Source: Anaerolineales bacterium
GTDB lineage: Bacteria > Chloroflexota > Anaerolineae > Anaerolineales > Villigracilaceae
Direction: 5' to 3'
Assembly: GCA_020634885.1 (NCBI GenBank)
Contig: JACKAW010000001.1
Coordinates: 124,001 to 188,000, forward strand
DNA: 64,000 nucleotides
Each line of letters starts with the position of its first letter. Positions within the stretch are counted from its first letter, which is position 1. The notes under the pieces are model-generated. The model saw only the letters and a list, made by a program, of their open reading frames with translations. It did no database searches and was not told where the DNA came from. Both the position numbers and the translations under genes were made by a program. Shown here piece by piece: positions 1 through 8,600 of this stretch.

Positions 1-3000
1 CTGCGACCACCCTCCGCAAGGACGGGTTTATAGCGACCATCATCAGTAAGCATTTTACCTATTAAGCGTAAATCACTGGGGTTATCATCTATGACCAGAA
101 CTTCATAAATGGAACTGTCGGAATTTAAACGGTCAAGAGAATTGACAATATCTTCTTCCAGGATGGGTTTAATAAGATAGTCAGAGGCGCCGAGATTGAA
201 ACCTTTTTCAGTATCCTCAACAATACTACATATAATAACCGGCACACTGCGAGTCTCGGAGTCTACTTTGAGAGCATCAAGGACGCTCCAGCCATCGGTA
301 CCGGGCATCATAATATCCAGGGTGACGGCAAACGGCTTTACTTGTTTTACAACCTCAACGGCACGAGCGGGCTCTGTAAGTGGAACAACTTTATACCCCT
401 GGGGCTCAAGATAGCGTTTGTATAAACCGATAACCTGCATATCATCATCAATCGTAAGAATGACCTTTTCTTCGTTGCCATCAGTTTGGTCTGTTTCCTT
501 ATGAAATAATGGCAGGGTAAAGTTGAAGGTGCTGCCTTTGCCTTCTTCGCTTTCCACCCAAATTTCACCGCCATGCATGTTAATCAGTTGTTTACAGATC
601 GAAAGTCCCAACCCTGTGCCGCCGCTTTTGCGCGTTGGAGAGGCATCAACTTGTGAAAACGCCTGGAATAATTTTTCCTGATCTTCGGCTGAAATACCGG
701 GTCCTGTATCTGTAACGCTGATCTTGACCATCTTTTTGCCATCCTCCACACGGAAGGGGTCAACTCCAATGGTAATGAAACCTTCTTCGGTGAATTTGGC
801 TGCATTTGAAATCAAATTGATCATGACCTGGCGTATGCGAATTGTGTCTGCGCGTACGGTTGGGGTCTCTTCATCCACAACCTTTCGCATCTCAATTGGT
901 TTGTCTTTGACCAAACCACTCATGGTGGACATGACGCTGTGAGTCAGATCCAAAATATTAACTTCATCAAAAGCAAGTTCCATTTTACCGGCTTCGATCT
1001 TTGCCGAATCGAGGATATCATTGATCAGCCCCAATAAGTGCTGTCCTGAATTGTAAATTGCAGTCAGGTCTTGCTGCATTAACTCAGTTACAGGTCCATC
1101 TATTCCTTTTAAAATAACGCGCGAAAAACCGATGATGGAGTTAAGTGGTGTGCGAAGCTCGTGACTCATATTCGCCAAAAATTGACTTTTGAGTCTGTCT
1201 GCTTCGCGCATTTCCATTACCGCTTGTTGAGATAATTCAAATGACCTGGCGTTGTCGATGGCTACAGCCACCTGATCTGCAAGAGTCTGAAGAACAGAAA
1301 TTTCATCTTCATTAAAGGCGTTCAGTGTTCGCGATTGAATATCGATCACTCCGATGACACGAGTACCAATACGAAGTGGAATGGCAGCCTCTGCACGGGT
1401 CTCCGGGAGCAGCGGGTTAAGTAAAAACAAGGGATTTTCCCCCACATTATTTGCAACAATGACCTCCCCTTTTGCTGCGGTTACGCTGACAATTGACTGA
1501 CTATTTAGTGAAATGGAATGCTGTTGTTTTTTTAGCTCTGCACCAGCGTCGCCCGTACCTTCTTTAAAAATGGCGTTGAAGCCCGTTTCTTCTACGATAT
1601 AGATTGCAGCATGATACAGACGGAAGCGTTCGGCGATAAGGTTAACCGTACGGGCAAAGATCGTGTTGAGGTCAAGCGTGGATGTGACCAATTTACCGAT
1701 CTCTGCCGAAACGGCGAGATATTCATTGCGGCGACGGATATTTTCTTCTGCAATCTTACGTTCGGTAATATCTCTTGCCACCCAAAAAACACGGTTTTCA
1801 TCCAGACGGCTGAGGCTGGCAAGGAACCAGAAATGGTTGTTCCCAATCTCAAGTTCGTATTCGAACTGAACCTTTTCAGAAGAATTCAGTGCTTCTTGCA
1901 CTTTTTCAAGAAACTCGTTTGCAACATCCACAGGTAGAACTTCATGAAATGTTTTTCCGATCATTTCATGAGGAGTGCGTACAAGGAGAGAGGGATTGGT
2001 AGGGGCGATTTGTTCGTAACGCCCTTCGTGGTTGATGACCAGCACTACATCTTCCATGGAACTGAAAAGAGTACGCAGATTTTGTTCCGAGTATTCCATG
2101 CGTTCAAAAAGATTGATTTTTTGAATGGCAGTGGAGGTTTGCAGGATGATCGTTTCAAGCAAGCGTAGTTCAGTTTGAGTGACAACCCGATCTGGGTTTT
2201 GGAATGCCACGCCGATGGTTCCGATCACTTCCTGCTCTGAGAGCAAAGGGAGGATAAGAAGGTTTTTAATACTCCGCTCTGTGAGCGCATCTCGAACAGG
2301 TTCTGCCTGCGGGTTATGGTCGGTATCTCGAATGAATACCGGCTTTTTGGTGCGGATCACTTCCATTGTTGCAGGATTACCTTCAATGGGGAGTAACATT
2401 CCAATACTGGTGGAGCGTTCGAGAGAAAGAAATGCTTCTGCCGCCAGGGTTAAGTTATTTTTATCAGGTGTGATCAGCGCGATACCAACATTATCAGAGG
2501 ATAACAACTCTACCAAATTCTCTGCAACATTTTGCAGGGTGCTCTTAAGATCAAGTGAGCCTGCCACTGAGGTTACGACCTGATTAACAATAGAGAGTTC
2601 TTGAGCGCGGCGCTGGGTTTCCTGAAACAGACGTGCATTTTCAAGTGCGAGTGATAGTTGATCGGTTACCTGACGAATGAGTAATTGCTCATCCGTTGAA
2701 AAACTTCTGCTTTCATCTTCATCCACCAAACGCAATGTTGCCCAGTCTTCGTCACTGAGTTGGAATGAGGTTGAATATGTAGCCCCAGATACATGATTTA
2801 CCGTGTCTTCAAATAGATGCGGCGGGAGATTTAAAGTTCCAGTTTGGAGGGCAGAAACCGCTTTCGGCGTGGTTCTCGCTTTGGGGATGGAAGCAGGCTC
2901 AGGAGTAGATGGAGGCGCTGTTTTCGCTTCCTGCTTTAATTTGGGCTTGGTTGCTGATCCCTTTGCATTTTCTTCAGGTTGAACATCCTTGAAGAGATCA

Positions 3001-3035
3001 TCAAGACGTTTGTTGATTTTCGGTTTCTTTGGCAT
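1..3035 (-). CDS. GAF-PAS-GAF hybrid histidine kinase with two receiver domains (3' end outside window)
   Basis: Cytoplasmic sensor kinase, at least 1011 residues, open at the window edge. In order: a basic, Pro/Ala/Lys-rich low-complexity N-terminus (about 1-75) opening MPKKPKINKRLDDLF; a fragment like the end of a degenerate GAF (ALENARLF); a full GAF; a PAS with DITERK exit; a second GAF with LLPETRAEAAIPL; HisKA with phospho-acceptor His in MSHELRTPLN (near 1150); HATPase_c with NLISNAAKF, DTGPGI and GGTGLGLSI; a receiver domain (acceptor Asp in TLDIMMPG); and the start of a second receiver (VLVIDDNPSDL). No membrane segment is visible. The ATG at 3035 lies inside the ParA gene (35 bp overlap), implying translational coupling. 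It is the only kinase in the 15-gene run, so it is the likely shared output of the sensors upstream. Domain calls are secure; the partnership is inferred. Confidence 0.93.
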   Translation of the reverse strand, partial: MPKKPKINKRLDDLFKDVQPEENAKGSATKPKLKQEAKTAPPSTPEPASIPKARTTPKAVSALQTGTLNLPPHLFEDTVNHVSGATYSTSFQLSDEDWATLRLVDEDESRSFSTDEQLLIRQVTDQLSLALENARLFQETQRRAQELSIVNQVVTSVAGSLDLKSTLQNVAENLVELLSSDNVGIALITPDKNNLTLAAEAFLSLERSTSIGMLLPIEGNPATMEVIRTKKPVFIRDTDHNPQAEPVRDALTERSIKNLLILPLLSEQEVIGTIGVAFQNPDRVVTQTELRLLETIILQTSTAIQKINLFERMEYSEQNLRTLFSSMEDVVLVINHEGRYEQIAPTNPSLLVRTPHEMIGKTFHEVLPVDVANEFLEKVQEALNSSEKVQFEYELEIGNNHFWFLASLSRLDENRVFWVARDITERKIAEENIRRRNEYLAVSAEIGKLVTSTLDLNTIFARTVNLIAERFRLYHAAIYIVEETGFNAIFKEGTGDAGAELKKQQHSISLNSQSIVSVTAAKGEVIVANNVGENPLFLLNPLLPETRAEAAIPLRIGTRVIGVIDIQSRTLNAFNEDEISVLQTLADQVAVAIDNARSFELSQQAVMEMREADRLKSQFLANMSHELRTPLNSIIGFSRVILKGIDGPVTELMQQDLTAIYNSGQHLLGLINDILDSAKIEAGKMELAFDEVNILDLTHSVMSTMSGLVKDKPIEMRKVVDEETPTVRADTIRIRQVMINLISNAAKFTEEGFITIGVDPFRVEDGKKMVKISVTDTGPGISAEDQEKLFQAFSQVDASPTRKSGGTGLGLSICKQLINMHGGEIWVESEEGKGSTFNFTLPLFHKETDQTDGNEEKVILTIDDDMQVIGLYKRYLEPQGYKVVPLTEPARAVEVVKQVKPFAVTLDIMMPGTDGWSVLDALKVDSETRSVPVIICSIVEDTEKGFNLGASDYLIKPILEEDIVNSLDRLNSDSSIYEVLVIDDNPSDLRLIGKMLTDDGRYKPVLAEGGR

Positions 3036-3786
3036 ATTCTATAAGTTCCTGGGCGAGAATGCGGTATTGCGTAGAACCGCGTGCGGCAGCTTTGTAGTGT
3101 GTAATGGGCTGCCCCGCGATGGGGCTTTCGCGAAGTTTGGTGTCCATTTCGATCACGGTATTGAAGACGCCCGATCCAAATGTGGAACGAAGCTGGTCGT
3201 GGATGTTTCGGTGGGTGCGGTTTCGACGATCGAGCATGGTAACGAGGATACGATAAGAGAGGTTGGGGTTGTCTGATTCGCGTGTACGGCGGATAAGTCC
3301 CATCATGTTTCGCAAGGCATAGGCAGAGAAATATTCTGCTTGTGTGGGGATTAGTAGGAGGTTGGCGGCTGCGAGGGCGTTGCGTGTGATGGCTCCAAGG
3401 GCGGGGGGGCAGTCCAGGATGATGTAATCGTATGGCAGGCTGCTTTGCCTGATGGCTTGTTGGAGGATGTTTGTGTAATTTGTTCGTACCGGCAGATACT
3501 GTTCAGAGGTTTCGATGCGCGAACTGGAGGGGATGAGGTCGAGGTTTTCAATATCTGTTTTTCGGCAAACGTTTATTATTTTTTCAGCGTCAAGCATGAT
3601 GCTGCTTGACGTTAATTCAGCTTCGCCGGGTTCCAATCCAAGAGAGAGGGTTAGGTTTGCCTGGGCGTCCAGATCGATCAGTAGGACTCGGTTGCCAAGT
3701 TCTACCAACGCGGCTCCAAGCGAAAGAGCGGTGGTTGTTTTGGCAACCCCGCCTTTTTCATTTGAGACTGCGATCACTTTGCTCAT
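3001..3786 (-). CDS. ParA/MinD-family ATPase
   Basis: 261-residue deviant-Walker P-loop ATPase. The N-terminus carries the deviant Walker A box EKGGVAKTTTALSLG, followed by LLIDLDAQANLTLSLG (Walker A') and YIILDCPPALG (Walker B). Length and motif order match ParA/Soj, which dimerise on ATP, bind nucleoid DNA non-specifically and position a cargo. No ParB gene or parS-like site is visible nearby. Instead the gene sits between a GAF sensor (10 bp gap upstream) and a hybrid kinase that overlaps its 3' end by 35 bp. A Shine-Dalgarno sequence GAGGAAACC precedes ATG 3786. The context suggests a ParA that positions protein cargo, like those placing chemoreceptor clusters or carboxysomes, rather than plasmid DNA. 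The family is certain; the cargo is inferred. Confidence 0.93.
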   Translation of the reverse strand: MSKVIAVSNEKGGVAKTTTALSLGAALVELGNRVLLIDLDAQANLTLSLGLEPGEAELTSSSIMLDAEKIINVCRKTDIENLDLIPSSSRIETSEQYLPVRTNYTNILQQAIRQSSLPYDYIILDCPPALGAITRNALAAANLLLIPTQAEYFSAYALRNMMGLIRRTRESDNPNLSYRILVTMLDRRNRTHRNIHDQLRSTFGSGVFNTVIEMDTKLRESPIAGQPITHYKAAARGSTQYRILAQELIEYAKETENQQTS

Positions 3787-3796
3787 GGTTTCCTCT

Positions 3797-6256
3797 TTAA
3801 TCGGGTAGTTTTTTCTTTTTTGAAACTATTTCAATGCGTGATATTTTGAGCGCTTCACGAAGTTCGTTGATTGCTGTTTCGATCATGGTTTGCGGGTCGT
3901 TTGTGGTGCGAATTTTGGTTGTTATATCTGTGACAAGTCTTTCGCGTTCGGCGCGGCGTGTGGTTTCATCAAAGAGGCGGGCATTTTCTGCGATGACTGC
4001 AACCCGATCTGCGACTGCCCGTATCAGATCCATTTGATCTGCCTTGATTTTTTCAGTTTCAGGAATACTGATGGATAATTCGCCAATTTCTTCGCCGCGA
4101 ATTGAGATTGGAACCACAACTTCCTTTTGACTTGCTATTTTTTCTTGTTCTTCGGTATTTGTGATAATTTGGGCTCCGCGTGCAGTATAACTGTAACCTG
4201 CAACTTTATATTCATTTGTAAGGCGATTCCAATTTTCTCTAAAGTATTGCCGTGAAGCTGCCTCTGCTTCTGCCAGGGATCGATCCATTTTTTCGTATAG
4301 TCTTGCGTTTTGGATGGCGATTCCTACCAGTTCTGCTAGAATGGTTAGGGCTTCCAGGTCTTTGTCAGTAAAGGCGTTTGGTTCGGTGCTTTGAACATCC
4401 AATGCGCCTAGTACGGTGTCGGCTTCCAGCAGGGGGAGTGCGACTTCAGATTGGGTGTCAGGTAGATCGGGGTTATTGAAGAATACAGCATCTTTTCCTA
4501 CGCTAAGAGCGATGCGTGCTTTTTTTCTGCTGGTGACGTACCCTACAATGCCTTGTGCGCCGATACGGAGCTGATGCCGGCGGTTAAGCATACGACGCCC
4601 TCCCTCGCTATTTGCGGCAGCGAGTACGGCATATGAGTTTGTTGGGTCATTAAGAAATATGCCAACATGATAGAAGTTGAACTGCTCACTGATAACGCGC
4701 GTGATTTCAGGGAGAAGTTCTGTAAGGCTCTTTTGGGTTGTAATGGCTCGGGCTACTTTGGCTATTGCTTCGTACTGGCTCTTGCTGCGTTCGCCTTCAA
4801 GAATTACTTGTTCCAGTTTTTGGGTACGCTCAGAGACTCTGTCTTCCAATGATGAAACCAGGTCTTTGATGGTATCTGTCATTGTATTAAGGGTGGAGCT
4901 GAGTGTTTCAAGTTCATCACCCGAGTTAAGTTGTATTCTTGTATTGAAATTGCCATGGATGATTTCAGTTGCTGCATTGTTTAATGTTGAAAGAGGCTCG
5001 GTTAGATTATTACTCACCCTGAAGGTGATCAATGCTGCAAAAGCGAAGACGGCAACAACCAGAAGAATGCTGAAAAGTACCGTGGTTCTTGTTTCTCCTT
5101 GAATTTGTTCAGATATTGCGGTTTTATCAGCAAAGATTTCTTCTGCCGGGAGTATTGAGATTAATTTATAGTTGACTTGTGTAATGGTGTAAAAAGCGAT
5201 CTTTTTCTCTTTATTTCCAATTGTGAGGGTGAAAATTCCTTCTGGCTCTTGGGAAACTTTTTCAAGCAGGTCGTAGAATTCAGGGGTTGCGCTGCTTAAT
5301 GCCGCGGGATCTATAATTTCGCTTAGTAATGCATTTTCATCTGTTATTCCGAAATCCATGGCGCCTGTAGGAGGTAAAGAAATAACCCGATTCGAATTAT
5401 CTAGAAGAAAGGCGTATCCCGTTTCACCAATTTTTGCGTTTGAAACAAGTTTGATGAGTCTGGTAATCTGGATATCCATGGCGGTGACGCCCTGGAAGCG
5501 CTGATTGTCATCATAAACGGGTGTACTTGCGGTAATTACTAATCCATTCAGTGCAGCATCTTCATATGGGGCGGACCAAATGACAAGTTTGTTGGGATTG
5601 TTTTCCGGCTTTGCTGAGATGTACCATTGTCTGCCAGTTACATCAAAATCGGCAGGTACGATATTTGCAAGGTCGATATTTGGGTAGTAGTAGGTTTCTT
5701 TGGTGCTCCCGCCAAAATAGATGGCAACGATATCTGGGTTTCCTTCCAGGATGGAGGGAAATATCAATTCAGAGTGTTTTAGGCGGTTTAATTTGGATGT
5801 GAAGACAGGTGAAAAATTGACGCCGGTTGGGATAAAGATGGATGGAATCTCTTCGTTTGCATTGTCCCAACTGCCGGAAGGTAATTGTGTCAGTGCGGTG
5901 TTTGCATCCCAATAGGTGGAAGAGGAGAGTTCTTGATTGCTCAAAATAGATTCTATGGATGCGCCGGCTATTACGGTGTTACGACTCATGTTTTCAAAGA
6001 AACTATCCAGTAAGACGGCTTGTTCACGGGTGGTGGTGTAGAGATCATCTTCTGCTTTTATCTGGGCATTGGTTTCCACGCTGTTAATCAATTGTTGACT
6101 GGCTGCCTGAATGCGCAGGTAAATATAAATACCCATGATAAGCACCACTGCGAGGGTGATTAAGAGATTGGCAACTGTGATCTTGCCGCGTAATTTGGTC
6201 CTACCCAATATACTGTCGGAAATGATTTCCTGAAGCGTCCTTCGGGATCGTTTCAT
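3797..6256 (-). CDS. Membrane sensor: double-Cache, HAMP, GAF, degenerate GAF, half-GAF tail
   Basis: 819 residues. TM1 (about 27-49) and TM2 (about 385-410) bracket a roughly 335-residue extracytoplasmic region of double-Cache type (YYYPNIDLANIVP, VTAMDIQI, GYAFLLD). HAMP and a coiled coil follow, then a full GAF with the cluster signatures FNFYHVGIFL, GIVGYVTS, FFNNPDLPDTQSEVALPL and LDVQS, a weaker second GAF ending AVIAENARLF, and the shared tail ITTKIRTTNDPQTMIETAI. No kinase, MCP-signalling, GGDEF or DNA-binding domain is present, so output must go through another protein. It begins 2 bp after the preceding stop with AAGGAATAACC before ATG 6256. Ligand unknown; Cache domains commonly bind amino acids, carboxylates or amines. 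Confidence 0.9.
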   Translation of the reverse strand: MKRSRRTLQEIISDSILGRTKLRGKITVANLLITLAVVLIMGIYIYLRIQAASQQLINSVETNAQIKAEDDLYTTTREQAVLLDSFFENMSRNTVIAGASIESILSNQELSSSTYWDANTALTQLPSGSWDNANEEIPSIFIPTGVNFSPVFTSKLNRLKHSELIFPSILEGNPDIVAIYFGGSTKETYYYPNIDLANIVPADFDVTGRQWYISAKPENNPNKLVIWSAPYEDAALNGLVITASTPVYDDNQRFQGVTAMDIQITRLIKLVSNAKIGETGYAFLLDNSNRVISLPPTGAMDFGITDENALLSEIIDPAALSSATPEFYDLLEKVSQEPEGIFTLTIGNKEKKIAFYTITQVNYKLISILPAEEIFADKTAISEQIQGETRTTVLFSILLVVAVFAFAALITFRVSNNLTEPLSTLNNAATEIIHGNFNTRIQLNSGDELETLSSTLNTMTDTIKDLVSSLEDRVSERTQKLEQVILEGERSKSQYEAIAKVARAITTQKSLTELLPEITRVISEQFNFYHVGIFLNDPTNSYAVLAAANSEGGRRMLNRRHQLRIGAQGIVGYVTSRKKARIALSVGKDAVFFNNPDLPDTQSEVALPLLEADTVLGALDVQSTEPNAFTDKDLEALTILAELVGIAIQNARLYEKMDRSLAEAEAASRQYFRENWNRLTNEYKVAGYSYTARGAQIITNTEEQEKIASQKEVVVPISIRGEEIGELSISIPETEKIKADQMDLIRAVADRVAVIAENARLFDETTRRAERERLVTDITTKIRTTNDPQTMIETAINELREALKISRIEIVSKKKKLPD

Positions 6257-6258
6257 GG

Positions 6259-8580
6259 TTATTCCTTATCTGCCTTTTTCCCGGTATTTTCATTTTTCTT
6301 CAGTTTGATTGATATTTCTGAACCAGGAATATTTCGCCCAAGCTCTTCGACTGCTGTAAGCAACACATTCTCAAGATTGGTCGATGAACTGATACGGGTT
6401 GTGATTTCGCCGATAGTTTGTTCTTTGATCGCCTGTCTCTGTGACTCTTGAATGAGACGTGCGTTTTCCAGCGCCAATGATAAGCGCTCGGAAACAGTTT
6501 CTGTAAGATTGATTTCACTGCTGGTCCACTGTCTTTCTTCAGACGGCGCTTTTACATGGATCACACCGATGATCTGTTCGCGGAGTTTTATGGGAATGAC
6601 CATGGTTGGTTTATCTGTTTTTCCATCTGCGTGAAATACAAGAGATTCGCCTCTGTGCATTGCTTGATTGATCTCATCTGAATTGAACGGTTTTGCCAGT
6701 TTCTTGCTGTTGGAAATGCCTTGTTGATAACCAATGGCGCTTTCTTCTAGAATGAAATTTTGCCAGCCTTCTCGAATATTTTGTTGGTAGGCAATTCTTG
6801 CTTCATCAAGTGCTGCCTGAGTTTGTTCAAATAACTTCGAATTTTCAATGGCAATTGCCACTTGATCAGCAAGAATATTCAGGATGCTTATATCTTCCTG
6901 TGTAAATGCACCTGGCTTATCGCTTTGGACATCCAATACGCCAATGATTTTTTCACGGGCTGTGAGAGGCAGCGCCATTTCTGAGCGGGTATTTGGCAGA
7001 TCAGGATTATTGAAAAAAACAGCATCCTGTCCAACATCCAAGGCAATACGCGGTGTGCCCGAATTGGCAACATAACCAACAATGCCGCTTTCTCCAATTT
7101 TGAGTCGGTGACCTCGTTGAAGCATAATTTGACCGCCAGTGCTGTTGGAAGCATGTAAAACCGCGTATTGTTTCGTTTCATCAATGAGGAATATGCCTGT
7201 GTGATAGAAATTGAGTCTTTCACTTGCCAGCTGTGTAATTAGGGGTAATAGAACATCTATTTTTTGCTCGGAGTTAATGATTTTTGATATTTCACCAATG
7301 GCTATGAGTTGTTTTGCTCGTTCTTCAGTTTGCCGCCGCGAGATTTCGAGATCTACGGTTCGTTCGGTGATACGCATTTCGAGATTGTCCAGAGTGTCTC
7401 TTAATTGTGCGGTCATTCTGTTCATTGCTACAGCTAAAATTCCGACTTCATCGTGAGATTTGATATTTGCAACTATATCCAGGTTTCCATCTGTAATTTC
7501 TTCAGCAACTTTTGTTAATTGACGTAATGGTTGAATGGCAGTAGTGGTGAAATAAAAAATTACAAACCCAAAGATGAATGCGAGTAACAGGCTGTACCCA
7601 GTTAGCGTCCTTTGAATCTGGCTTGTTTGTTGATTTACTTCTTCGCGAGGATATACGGTTGCAAAAGACCAGCCTGTGTTTAACCCGATGGGTTGATAGG
7701 CGATATACAAGGGGACATTATTTTGATCCCACACTTCCATGAAACCTGTATCTCCCCTAACCATGTTGTTTGTTAATTCACGCCAGTTGGTTGCTGTGCC
7801 AGAATCTATAATTGTGGTCATCGAATCAGTAAATGGACGAAGCTCAGTATCTTTTTGCCCGGTGCCAAGTATTGTTCCTTTTGTATCAATTAGAAAGGCA
7901 TATCCGGTTTTTCCAAAAGTAAGATTCGTGAAGATATCTTGAATAATTTCAAATTCACTATCAATAGCAACTGCGCCAATGAAACTACCCGCATCATCTT
8001 TGATTGGGACAACCCACGTAAATATCCAGGTGTCGCCGCGCGTAGGATCGAGGTAAGGTCCGAGAAGGAGAGGGGCATTGGAAACCTTTGTGAGCGAATA
8101 CCAACCTTGTTGAGGGTAATTGAATTGAGAGAGGTCTATAAAGGCGAGGGTGCCATCGCGCGTTGTGTTGTAATAGGGCGCCCAAAACTCTTTTTCCGGT
8201 TGATATTGATAGGGTTCATACCCTGCTGTTATTCCAAATACCTGCTCATTGTTAAGAATAATATTCTGAAGGCTGTTCTTGAATTCTTGTTCAGAAAAAT
8301 TCCCGTTTTCAAGAATGCTGGCGAAGTTTATGGCTAAAGAACGGGTTTCAAGTAACCTTTTTTGTATCAGGCTGGCTCCATCGTTGGTGCTTTTTTGCAT
8401 GTTTTCTTTAACATTATTTAGAAGACTACCCTGCCCGATTCGAACACTAATGATGGAGTATATGATAAATCCAAACAAAAGCATTCCGACCGAGATTAAA
8501 GTTAACTTCAAGCCAATACTTGTGTATTGACCGGGGGTTGAAACTTTTTCAGGTCGCGTCGTTTCTTGGTGTTGGTTCAT
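6259..8580 (-). CDS. Membrane sensor: double-Cache, HAMP, GAF, degenerate GAF, half-GAF tail
   Basis: 773 residues. TM1 about 24-46, an extracytoplasmic Cache region with GYEPYQYQPEKEFWAPYY, WIFTWVVPIKD and GYAFLIDTKG, TM2 about 330-352, HAMP (IQPLRQLTKVAEEITDGNL), coiled coil, GAF with NFYHTGIFLID, GIVGYVANSG and FFNNPDLPNTRSEMALPL, second GAF with VIPIKLREQIIGVIHVKAP, tail ITTRISSSTNLENVLLTAV. The Cache module is most like that of the 770-residue paralogue at 15005-17317 and distinct from the YYYPNIDLAN type of the 819- and 981-residue paralogues. No output domain. It starts 20 bp after the preceding gene with a weak ribosome site, consistent with operon translation. Confidence 0.9.
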   Translation of the reverse strand: MNQHQETTRPEKVSTPGQYTSIGLKLTLISVGMLLFGFIIYSIISVRIGQGSLLNNVKENMQKSTNDGASLIQKRLLETRSLAINFASILENGNFSEQEFKNSLQNIILNNEQVFGITAGYEPYQYQPEKEFWAPYYNTTRDGTLAFIDLSQFNYPQQGWYSLTKVSNAPLLLGPYLDPTRGDTWIFTWVVPIKDDAGSFIGAVAIDSEFEIIQDIFTNLTFGKTGYAFLIDTKGTILGTGQKDTELRPFTDSMTTIIDSGTATNWRELTNNMVRGDTGFMEVWDQNNVPLYIAYQPIGLNTGWSFATVYPREEVNQQTSQIQRTLTGYSLLLAFIFGFVIFYFTTTAIQPLRQLTKVAEEITDGNLDIVANIKSHDEVGILAVAMNRMTAQLRDTLDNLEMRITERTVDLEISRRQTEERAKQLIAIGEISKIINSEQKIDVLLPLITQLASERLNFYHTGIFLIDETKQYAVLHASNSTGGQIMLQRGHRLKIGESGIVGYVANSGTPRIALDVGQDAVFFNNPDLPNTRSEMALPLTAREKIIGVLDVQSDKPGAFTQEDISILNILADQVAIAIENSKLFEQTQAALDEARIAYQQNIREGWQNFILEESAIGYQQGISNSKKLAKPFNSDEINQAMHRGESLVFHADGKTDKPTMVIPIKLREQIIGVIHVKAPSEERQWTSSEINLTETVSERLSLALENARLIQESQRQAIKEQTIGEITTRISSSTNLENVLLTAVEELGRNIPGSEISIKLKKNENTGKKADKE

Positions 8581-8600
8581 AATAATTTCTCTGCAAATCC

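Noticed and set aside
3001..3786. ParA as part of a plasmid or chromosome parABS system
   Set aside because: No ParB homologue or parS-like site nearby; the gene is embedded in the sensor operon.
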